From Sorex araneus (Eukaryota; Chordata; Mammalia; Eulipotyphla; Soricidae), in contig NC_073306.1 in assembly GCF_027595985.1 (NCBI RefSeq), positions 196,801,500 to 196,865,499 of the forward strand: a stretch of DNA of 64,000 bases, in the 5' to 3' direction. Of the stretch, positions 60,306 through 64,000 are shown in pieces. The position numbers were made by a program, and so were the translations under genes. The notes beneath the pieces are model-generated. The model had not been told where the DNA came from, searched no databases, and saw only the letters and a list, made by a program, of their open reading frames with translations. Numbering within the stretch: the stretch's first letter is position 1; each line of letters starts with the position of its first letter.

Positions 60306-63300
60306 GGGGTAGAGGGGGCCTGTGGGGAGAAATCAGTATTTTAAAAATAAGACAGATATGTCTAAAGAAAACTCTTTTTCTTGCTAACTCTAGAAAATGA
60401 AAATTATATTTCAATTCTAAGCACTAAGAGTAAATGATCAGTTTTTATTCTTTCAGACACAAATTAATGTATACACCAGATTAGGTAGTATGAATGAAAT
60501 GAAAGTCAATTTCCTAAAAGATAAACTATGATTGTTGTAATACTATCACTAAAGTTCAAAAGTCTTTAGGTCAGCATTCACCAATTCATATTCTTCAATT
60601 CATACTAGTGTGCTGATACATACAAAAGTCTAGAGACAGTTTTTCATGTTTAGTTTATCATTCCCTCTATCTTTTAACTCATATCTTTAGAAACTGTTAT
60701 TACAAACAGAAGTCACAAAATATTTAAGAGAAAAAGAGATTAAGTTCTTGGAACTGACACACAGAAAGACTTCAATAAAAAAAAATCTCAAAAACATAAA
60801 ATCTGTTATGCCTGATTGATAACGTTGTTCTGTGAAAAAAACAATCTTTATATATAATAAATTAAAATTTTCAGAAATAAAATCAATTTAATTATACACA
60901 GGTCTCTGCTATCCAGTATGACAAGTTTTACTTGCTTTCATAAAATTTATTGCTATTTCTAAAAGTAGTATACTCGATTTTCAGTAGTGTCAAGTATCAG
61001 CACATGGACATTGCCTTTTTCCTAGCAATAGAGTTGATGATTAAAAAGAAAAACTGAAGAAAAATCAAACTTGGATGTTGGATGAATGGGGGTGGTGCAG
61101 AGTGGAGAGACAGACAGTGACACGCAGGGCAGCTGTGTGCCCCGGTTACACCTGGCTTGGTGTTCGGAGAATTAATGGGCACCGGAGAGAGAACCCAGGA
61201 CTCCCACAGGCTAAGTACGTGCTCCAATCCTCCTTGCTATCTTCCTAGTCCAAATGGATTTTATTTTTATCAGCTCTTCATACAAGAAAACACTCATTCA
61301 CATCTAAGTACTTTCAACTGGATTGATACTCTGTGGAAGAAATTAAGATTAAGATCACAACGAGAATTTGAAACTATTCCAACTTGAGAATTTTTTGACA
61401 TTTATATAGCTTTCAGGTCCAATATTTAGGACTCTAATAAGATACCTGTACTTACCTATGTTATCATCAGATTATTTCAATAGTGTGATCTGTTAAATAC
61501 CAAAAATGAGTCTGACACTAAGCTAGCCTAAGTGAAAAACATCAAGTGAATTATTCTACCTTTCTAAATGCTGCCATAAGAGGAGTTATCTTGCGGTTAT
61601 CTGCTGCATCCACATCTGCACCTGCTTGCACGAGTAACTGAACCACATCGAGGTGTCCACCATTTGCTGCTAGCCACAATGGAGTGTTGCCCTTTTTGTT
61701 ACGGACATCAATGTGAGCGCCCCTAAATGGATGATACAGATACCTGGGATCAAATTAAAAGGAACACAACAGATAATACAAATCAACTATTAACTACAAA
61801 CGTGTTAATGGAATACAATGAAGCTTTCTCTCAAAATTTGCTTTTAAAATTTTGCAATTTTCATATTTTGAAAGTGACTTGCCTGATTTTGCAATTCTAA
61901 AAAAAGTGAGATTTCATTTACTGAGCTATGTATCCTGTTAATATACCCAATCAATACATAAACACTATTCTAATAAACTAAAATGAGACAACTGTTCCAA
62001 ATTGCATTAATGTGTTTGCATCATGAGATTTAAGAATAAACAGAAATAAAATGTACGTTCAACACTCAAGTGACATCATGATAAAATTCATGAACAATCT
62101 AATACTTGATACTGCTAAATACCATTGCACAGACAAAGTCTAGGGCTGTTAACAAGCAGGAAATGTAATTAAACTGACAAATGCCTTCTGAAGACAGGTA
62201 AACAATTTCTAAGTAATTAAGAGCAGATTTGGTTTTTTTTTTTTTTCTTTATTGGGTCAGACAATACTTTTGACCCTGTCTTATACCCTGTCACATAAGA
62301 GCCCAAAGTACTGGGGCCAGGGAGATGGTCCAATGATCAGAGGTGCATGCCTTGCAAGTGCTGGAACCTGAGGCCAAACCCTGGCACCTCATGGTCACCA
62401 CAAACTAAAGGTTATAGCCTAGAAGCCTGTAAGCAACATCAGGTGTGACCCTGGAGAGCCCTAAGCACAACTCCACACTCACAGGCCTGAAGTCTGAACC
62501 ACCCAGCTGACCGACTCAGCTGGAGTGCCCCCTCCCCCACTACCCACACAGCCTGGGAGGCCCCTGTTCCCAACTTCCCAAAGAAAAGCTGTAATTACGA
62601 TCTAAAACCCAAAAATACAAACAATGCACACTCAGTTTGTTGCCTCACTTTCAAAACTTTGGGTGATAATACTCCATAAATTTCAAACTGGGAAGAGATA
62701 AATTTGAGTAACAGCTGAAAAATATTACAGCATTGTTATTACTTGGGGGCAAGAGGGTGGAAGCATACTTAGAGATGCCCAGGGTTGCTCTTGGCAGTGC
62801 TCAGGGAATCATATGCAATGCCAGGTATCAAACCAGTGTTAACCACGTGCAAGGAAAGCACCTAACCCCTGCATTCTCAACCCCTATATAACAGTACTAT
62901 GAACATATTACAGTCAGTATCAAAGAAAAAATTATATGTTGTGATGGAATATATTACACAACATTAGCATAATTCTGCGGATTACAAAATAAGATAGTTT
63001 AAAAACTAACACATGAAGTTTTAGTTAACAGAAACAGGTGAATTTTTTGATACTGCAATATTTTCATAGAAAAGTTACAGTGAATTATTATTATCATTAT
63101 TACTACAGGTTCACAAGATAATATCATACCTGCCAATGAGAAGCTCGCAGAATTTATAATGTCCTTTATCTGCTGCTATGGTTAAAGCTGTATCTCTGGA
63201 GGAGGGCACTGGAGGGGCATTAACGTCAGCACCTTTATCCAAAAGAACTCTGCCTACTTCTGCATATCCACCGGAGGCCGCTTCCATTAGTGGTGTGAGG

Positions 63301-63865
63301 CCAGTCTAGGTTTAAAAAAAAGTGCATATGAAATGACAAAGTGTGATTTTTGAAGGTTAATTTTATATAATAAAATTTAGCAAAATAAAAATGTACTAGC
63401 CTGTGATCTTTTTTTAAAACAGTACGAATATTTCAATGACAGCCCTAAAGTCATTACCTATAAAAATTTCAAGTATTTTTAAGAATAAATGCTTGACAGT
63501 CACATGAATAACTTAAAATTAAAATATATATAAAAAGCAAATGTTACTTGGAAAAATATTCATAGTCACCATATACTTTGAATATAAAAGCAATAAATCA
63601 ATGTGCACAGGAAAAAAAAAATCAATGTGTAAACATCAGACTTCATCTTACCTTGGCTCTGTGTTCAACATTTGCTTTTCTATCAAGTAGAAGACTAACC
63701 ACTTCAGTTCTCCCTTGAAAGCAGGCTAAGGTCAGGGCAGTGTTCCGGTTAGTTTCAATTTGAGCATTTATGTCAGAGCCCATATCTAATAGGAGCTTAA
63801 CGGCAGCTGTGTGCCCATTCATAGCTGCTAACATGAGAGGAGAAATGCCCAATTTGCTACCAGTT
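24217..63865 (-). CDS. ANKRD17: ANKRD17, 3' half of the gene (last 15 coding exons)
   Basis: ANKRD17 (GTAR, a vertebrate orthologue of fly Mask) is a scaffold of about 2600 residues with two ankyrin blocks and a KH domain. It is linked to cell-cycle entry, YAP/TAZ co-activation and RLR/NOD innate signalling (literature knowledge). The window holds 4171 coding nt, about 1390 codons. In order: ankyrin repeats (63865-59758), a charged coiled coil (57795-49208), a Ser/Thr-rich linker (46724-45656), a KH domain with GRGG loop (42049-41900 plus the next exon), a long Pro/Ser/Thr tail, and five short exons. All phases agree. The paralogue ANKHD1 is excluded by the C-terminal sequence and by COX18 next door. 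The upstream exons lie beyond 64000. Confidence 0.97.
24274..25818 (-). other. ANKRD17 last intron
   Basis: It contains a SINE with an expanded internal repeat block (24829-25170) and a further degraded SINE (about 25260-25430). The flanks are unique AT-rich sequence. Confidence 0.75.
24829..25170 (+). repeat. SINE with internal tandem units (type D)
   Basis: A tRNA-like head (CACGGCTCAGTAGTAGTGCG) leads into a block where a 20-35 bp unit built on 'CACCACAACCAAGTGTGCGA' is repeated about eight times with variation, the spacers containing CTCTGG or AGAAAAAAAGATG. It produces overlapping open frames on both strands that are not genes. Confidence 0.8.
25819..25983 (-). CDS. ANKRD17: ANKRD17 penultimate exon
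   Basis: The 165 nt (55 codons) encode GMPFSVYGNAMISPVAPIPD and GAGGPIFNGPHAADPSWNSL, ending NNGPQT. The acceptor is TGAAG|GGT and the donor ACG|GTAAGG, phase 0. Confidence 0.96.
26377..26546 (-). mobile_element. Type A tRNA-derived SINE, young copy
   Basis: A full-length copy with both pol III boxes, flanked by a perfect 17-bp duplication ATTCATAATATAGTTTT (26360-26376 and 26547-26563). It lies in an ANKRD17 intron in the gene's sense direction. Confidence 0.93.
26587..26724 (-). mobile_element. Type B SINE, 5' truncated
   Basis: It keeps the tail and body up to GAGGGACGGAGG and then stops, so the tRNA head is absent. The flanks still repeat TTTTATAACAAT at 26575-26586 and 26725-26736. The truncation therefore happened during insertion. 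Confidence 0.88.
26760..26938 (-). CDS. ANKRD17: ANKRD17 C-terminal exon
   Basis: The 179 nt encode KVDWCNPGMGNPMIHRPMSD, then FSQHQALERENTGIVTPSST and GYMDFPKVG. The acceptor is TTCAG|AC and the donor GGG|GTAATG. A truncated type B SINE ends only about 36 bp downstream of the donor. Confidence 0.96.
27128..27220 (+). repeat. A/T low-complexity run (AATAAA-like units)
   Basis: A degraded array of AATAAAATAAAA and AATAATACAAAA units in a short ANKRD17 intron. Confidence 0.8.
27472..27720 (-). CDS. ANKRD17: ANKRD17 C-terminal exon
   Basis: The 249 nt encode DSSAQSVSSGVRAPSPAPAS, then a basic segment RKVPVPIGTERSARIRQTG and SGIWSFEGIGGNQ. The acceptor is TTTAG|AT and the donor CAAG|GTATG. No known domain. 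Confidence 0.96.
27721..29187 (-). other. ANKRD17 intron
   Basis: It contains a plus-strand SINE near 28210-28350 and a second SINE with degraded internal repeat units (about 28706-29095), ending in a short tRNA-like head of the other type (29038-29095). The segment 27840-28200 shows nothing recognised. Confidence 0.7.
28706..29095 (+). repeat. SINE with internal tandem units (type D), degraded
   Basis: Starts near GGAGCTTGGGAGCTAAGGGG and passes through units such as GGGCACTGCAACTGAAATGC and AAGCACTGCAACTGAAGATG. It ends with a second short tRNA-like head (GGGGCTCAGCAATAGAACAC). Confidence 0.7.
29188..29385 (-). CDS. ANKRD17: ANKRD17 C-terminal exon
   Basis: The 198 nt encode IVNMDSPYGSVTPSNTHLGN, a Gly/Ala-rich stretch with QMYGPGAPLGGAP, and FNRQHFSPLSLLTPCSSASN. 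The acceptor is TATAG|GT and the donor AATG|GTGAG. No known domain is present; the region is conserved between ANKRD17 orthologues. Confidence 0.96.
30120..30364 (+). mobile_element. Type B SINE, full length, plus orientation
   Basis: It reads head (GGACTGGAGTGATAGCAAGCAG), GGGTTCGATTCC B-box, CTCTTAGAGAGCCCGGCAAGC, GGCATATTCGATATGCC and ends GGGACGACAGTGCTACAGTG. The flanks repeat TACAAAACAAAG at 30108-30119 and 30365-30376. It is the reference copy for my comparison with type C. Confidence 0.93.
30923..30947 (+). other. Potential G-quadruplex
   Basis: GGGTATGGGGAGGGGGGGCG followed by GGGG gives four G runs of 3 or more with loops of 1-3 bases, matching the usual G4 pattern. It sits inside an old SINE region of an intron; any role is inferred. 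Confidence 0.5.
32740..32793 (+). repeat. CA/CG-mixed microsatellite
   Basis: An alternation of CACG, CGCA and CACA units that ends in pure CA. Alternating purine-pyrimidine sequence of this kind can adopt Z-DNA (known property; not shown here). Confidence 0.9.
33128..34085 (+). mobile_element. LINE-1 3' end: ORF2 C-terminus and 3' UTR
   Basis: Shows the typical late ORF2 sequence (GCACTATTCACAATAGCCAA; CATGGATGGATCTGG) followed by a purine-rich 3' UTR with GGGGAAGGGGAAAACTGAG and ACTGGTGGAGGG, ending in an A/T-rich tail. 5' truncated and not intact. It is antisense to ANKRD17. Confidence 0.9.
34108..34268 (-). mobile_element. Type A SINE inserted just after an L1 3' end
   Basis: A minus-strand copy whose T-rich tail side directly follows the A/T-rich end of the L1 fragment at 33128-34085. 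The head ends TACTCTCTCCAGCC. Confidence 0.82.
35155..35391 (-). mobile_element. Type B SINE
   Basis: A nearly complete copy, from GTATCACTGTTATCCC to CTGCTGTGCTATTG. The first bases of the head are missing on the right side. Confidence 0.88.
36393..36551 (+). mobile_element. Type A SINE lacking 11 bp around the B-box
   Basis: A well-kept copy in which 'CGGCCGACCCGGGTTCGATTCC' has collapsed to GCGGTCGATTCC. It removes the 5' part of the pol III B-box, so the copy should be a poor template. Confidence 0.88.
37602..39232 (-). CDS. ANKRD17: ANKRD17 large exon: KH end and Pro/Ser/Thr tail
   Basis: The exon has 1631 nt (543 whole codons plus two split). It starts GGTESTRQATQLINALIKDP, the last KH helix, then DKEIDELIPKNRLKSS. 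The remainder is low-complexity: Ser/Thr/Ala-rich, a proline-rich patch (YPPPQFAHALL, RPPRLP), SVRRQLFVTVVKTS, long Thr and Ser runs, and many SP/PP sites. It is probably disordered with phosphorylation and interaction motifs (inference). The acceptor is TATAG|G and the donor TCAG|GTAAATG. Confidence 0.97.
39424..39550 (-). mobile_element. Type A SINE, old copy
   Basis: The body reads GGCCACATCCTGCAATGCTC, the B-box is GGATCAAACCC and the head ends CTACTGTTCTGGCTCC. Confidence 0.78.
39726..39967 (-). mobile_element. Type B SINE with 13-bp target duplication
   Basis: A full copy; the flanks repeat TCCAAAAGTAATA at 39713-39725 and 39968-39980. Confidence 0.92.
41655..41855 (+). mobile_element. 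LINE-1 3' UTR fragment
   Basis: Contains GGTGACATTGGTGGTGGGAT and GGTGTTGGAGTACTGAATGC, then AACTTTATAAACCCGAG and an A-rich end. It ends 45 bp upstream (in plus coordinates) of the KH exon. Confidence 0.82.
41900..42049 (-). CDS. ANKRD17: ANKRD17 exon: KH domain core
   Basis: The 150 nt encode SKKVSVPSTVISRVIGRGGC, NINAIREFTGAHIDIDKQKD and KTGDRIITI. The I-G-R-G-G loop with VI before it is the classical nucleic-acid-binding GXXG motif of a type I KH domain; the final helix is in the next exon. The acceptor is ACCAG|G. The donor is AAG|GCAAAA, a GC donor. Exon extent is fixed because only this cut completes the split Arg codon with the next exon's G. Confidence 0.94.
42845..43010 (+). mobile_element. 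LINE-1 3' UTR fragment
   Basis: GAAGGGATTGGTGTTGGAAC and ATAACTTTGTAACTATACC mark it, ending in AAATTAATAAAAATTT. Confidence 0.82.
43855..44215 (+). mobile_element. LINE-1 3' end
   Basis: GTAACTTGGATAGAACTGGA (late ORF2) runs to a 3' UTR with GGACATTGGTGGAGAGTAAT and a tail of AATAATAAAAAAATAAAC. Confidence 0.82.
44227..44385 (+). mobile_element. Type A SINE placed at the tail of an L1 fragment
   Basis: The copy starts within a few bases of the A-rich 3' end of the L1 fragment at 43855-44215, consistent with insertion into the T/A-rich site that the tail supplies. It ends in AAAAATA repeats. Confidence 0.85.
45095..45185 (+). mobile_element. Short tRNA-like SINE (second head type)
   Basis: GGTGGCTCAATGGTGGAACAC then CTGAATCCCCAGTGCCAC and an A-rich tail. 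It resembles rodent ID-type elements in form only; I infer independent origin. Confidence 0.6.
45280..45375 (+). mobile_element. Short tRNA-like SINE (second head type)
   Basis: AACTCAATGATAGAGCACATG resembles a tRNA A-arm and TTTCAATCCCCAGTACC the B-box. It lacks the type A body and ends in A-rich sequence. Similar elements are at 45095-45185, 47400-47475, 32015-32100 and 41035-41100. Confidence 0.65.
45656..45811 (-). CDS. ANKRD17: ANKRD17 exon: linker before the KH domain
   Basis: The 156 nt encode LSETVSEVTSNSLSTCTKSG through SPKRGQKREEGWKEVVRR. It is a Ser/Pro-rich then basic stretch that leads into the KH domain. The acceptor is CATAG|A and the donor AGAAG|GTGAG, both phase 2. Confidence 0.95.
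46277..46724 (-). CDS. ANKRD17: ANKRD17 exon: Ser/Thr-rich linker
   Basis: The 448 nt begin DEPEVLTEPPSATTTTTIGI, contain a basic patch SSKRKNRKNK, a Ser-rich region with ISSCSDESSNSNSSRKSDN, and end near VTFPKEERKSVSGK. Splice phase 1 in and 2 out. The donor is AA|GTCAGT at 46276. A stronger-looking GTAAAG lies 5 nt upstream but would shift the frame. Confidence 0.94.
47196..47257 (+). mobile_element. Type B SINE, 3' end only
   Basis: Only the final part is present: GTTACTGGTGCCCACTCGAG, then GAACAACGAGATGACAGTGA and a CAGTG tail. Confidence 0.8.
48067..48239 (-). mobile_element. Type A tRNA-derived SINE, young copy
   Basis: A full-length copy with a perfect 15-bp duplication GGGGCTTCCCAATCT (48052-48066 and 48240-48254). 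A few changes in the B-box region (ATTTGAATCCAGGTAGG) suggest it is slightly older than the copies at 13168 and 58263. Confidence 0.92.
48552..48922 (+). repeat. Type C repeat with (GAT)n tail
   Basis: It starts CACTGCAATCTCATCAACAG, contains CCCTCTCGGAGAACCTGGCA and GGCATATTCATATGCC, and ends AACAGGATGATGATGATGAT followed by more GAT units to 48922. The first part seen in the 10.0-kb copy is missing. The body contains both halves of the type B body. Confidence 0.88.
48929..49153 (-). mobile_element. Type B SINE next to a GAT-repeat tail
   Basis: Starts GCACTGTATTGATTTGCTTG, lacking the usual 'tcatcccgttgctca', and ends TATCGCTCCAGTCCC. It abuts, in opposite orientation, the GAT tail of the type C element at 48552-48922. 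Confidence 0.88.
49208..49379 (-). CDS. ANKRD17: ANKRD17 exon: Lys/Arg/Glu-rich coiled coil
   Basis: The 172 nt encode LREESRRLALAAKREKRKEK followed by a run of Arg/Lys and Glu and then EEIEAKNKENFELQAAQEKE. It is a long charged helix and probably a nuclear-localisation signal. On the plus strand the exon looks like a pyrimidine-rich low-complexity tract, but the frame and splice sites show it is coding. The acceptor is AACAG|TTA and the donor GAAG|GTATT. Confidence 0.96.
50492..50527 (+). repeat. GT/TG microsatellite with G run
   Basis: GTTTGTGTGTGGTGTGTGTG then a run of G. It lies in a repeat-rich part of an ANKRD17 intron. Confidence 0.85.
55500..55790 (+). mobile_element. LINE-1 3' UTR fragment
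   Basis: GGAACCACTGGTGGAGGGTAA and AATAACTTTGTAAATCATAG match the other L1 3' UTR pieces. Sequence from about 55340 may belong to the end of ORF2. Confidence 0.78.
57679..57795 (-). CDS. ANKRD17: ANKRD17 exon: start of the coiled coil
   Basis: This 39-codon exon reads EMLKKCHLCMESIVQAKDRQ and ends LLEELDLEK, a helical, charged stretch that opens the coiled-coil region. The acceptor is CCTAG|GAA and the donor AAG|GTAAAG, phase 0. Confidence 0.96.
57924..58103 (-). mobile_element. Type A tRNA-derived SINE with poly-G expansion
   Basis: An otherwise good copy, only about 160 bp from the younger one at 58263 and in the same direction. A run of 13 or more G at about 58009-58021 replaces the usual 'gctcagggg' sequence. 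No clean duplication could be found. Confidence 0.88.
58263..58450 (-). mobile_element. Type A tRNA-derived SINE, young copy
   Basis: A full-length copy with a long T run (the A tail), intact boxes and a perfect 17-bp duplication CAAAATAGCATAATTTC (58246-58262 and 58451-58467). Confidence 0.93.
59758..59853 (-). CDS. ANKRD17: ANKRD17 exon: end of the ankyrin block
   Basis: The 96 nt (32 codons) start GHVKVVRYLVKEVNQFPSDS, finishing the last ankyrin helix pair, and end ATITDK. The acceptor is TTTAG|GGT and the donor AAG|GTAAC, phase 0 on both sides. Confidence 0.96.
60270..60304 (+). repeat. (GT)n microsatellite
   Basis: About 17 uninterrupted GT units in an ANKRD17 intron, likely length-variable. 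Confidence 0.95.
61560..61722 (-). CDS. ANKRD17: ANKRD17 exon: ankyrin repeats
   Basis: The 163 nt encode GAHIDVRNKKGNTPLWLAAN, GGHLDVVQLLVQAGADVDAA and DNRKITPLMAAFRK, canonical ankyrin repeats with TPLWLAANGGH and TPLMAAFRKGH cores. The donor AAAG|GTAGAA is phase 0. Confidence 0.96.
63130..63305 (-). CDS. ANKRD17: ANKRD17 exon: ankyrin repeats
   Basis: The 176 nt encode TGLTPLMEAASGGYAEVGRV, a linker ending APPVPSSRD, and TALTIAADKGHYKFCELLIG. That is one and a half ankyrin repeats. The acceptor is CCTAG|ACT and the donor GGCAG|GTATG, leaving a split Arg codon completed by the next exon. Confidence 0.95.
63652..63865 (-). CDS. ANKRD17: ANKRD17 exon: ankyrin repeats
   Basis: This exon of 214 nt (1 + 71 codons) starts after a CTCCAG acceptor and ends GCCAAG|GTAAG. 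It reads TGSKLGISPLMLAAMNGHTA and continues through a full further repeat (NTALTLACFQGRTEVVSLLL). The xPLxLAAxxGH cores mark two ankyrin repeats. It is the most upstream exon in the window. Confidence 0.95.
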
Positions 63866-64000
63866 CTGGAGGTAGAGACATGGAGAGAACAACAGGAAAA
63901 AACATACACATTTAGAATGTCCAGAAAAATATTAGACAATGCTATGCAGGACTTAAGATTTATTATCTTGTATGACTATTTTAAATTAGTGACTTCTCAG

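Larger units (their letters stand above)
57796..63651 (-). other. Introns between the ankyrin-block exons
   Basis: These four introns are separated by exons 59758-59853, 61560-61722 and 63130-63305. They carry type A SINEs at 57924-58103, 58263-58450, 59320-59480, about 61120-61250, 62310-62470 (plus) and 62735-62890, and a GT microsatellite at 60270-60304. The interval 60310-61000 and the one at 61745-62220 show nothing recognised. Confidence 0.7.

Noticed and set aside
24217-63865. The paralogue ANKHD1 instead of ANKRD17
   Set aside because: The C-terminal exons and the neighbour COX18 fit ANKRD17; ANKHD1 has a different neighbour and tail.

Overview
This window is mammalian nuclear DNA. 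Two protein-coding genes lie head to tail on the minus strand, with introns full of tRNA-derived SINEs and a few 3' fragments of LINE-1. The dominant SINE has a pol III A-box (TAGCACAGCGG type) and B-box (GGTTCGATTCC type), then a body containing a 'gagcaccgccaggagtaattcctgagtgcag' type consensus and an A-rich tail. I recognise this family from shrews (SOR-like SINEs), so the best guess for the organism is a eulipotyphlan, most likely a shrew near Sorex. The gene order (COX18 immediately downstream of ANKRD17, same strand) is the usual mammalian order, as on human 4q13.

Layout from right to left, which is the direction of transcription. From 63865 down to 24217 lie the last 15 coding exons of ANKRD17. 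They encode the second ankyrin-repeat block (four exons, 63865-59758), a charged coiled-coil region (57795-49208), a Ser/Thr-rich linker (46724-45656), one KH RNA-binding domain (42049-41900, running into the next exon), a 543-codon low-complexity Pro/Ser/Thr tail in one exon (39232-37602), and five short C-terminal exons ending with TGA at 24217-24219. Every junction keeps frame. All splice sites are GT-AG except the donor after the KH exon, which reads GC. The 3' UTR probably runs to about 22.9 kb. From about 22.3 to 16.85 kb is intergenic DNA with many old SINEs. A CpG island at about 15.9-16.8 kb carries the COX18 promoter, including an NRF1 palindrome and a full CRE. COX18 is complete: six coding exons between 16450 and 5233 encode 337 residues, a mitochondrial inner-membrane insertase of the Oxa1/YidC family. 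The leftmost 5.2 kb is COX18 3' UTR/3' flank and repeats.

The two genes have no known joint function. ANKRD17 is a large nuclear/cytoplasmic ankyrin-KH scaffold, and COX18 helps assemble cytochrome c oxidase. The more unusual content is in details: a GC-AG intron and a tandem decoy donor in ANKRD17, a divergent small ORF with a signal-peptide-like start in the COX18 promoter, and a traceable family history among the repeats. One SINE type (called B here) looks like the tRNA head of the common SINE (type A) joined to an internally deleted copy of a longer repeat (type C) that ends in GAT repeats. I found no bacterial-type operon, CRISPR array, intact transposon or complete RNA gene.
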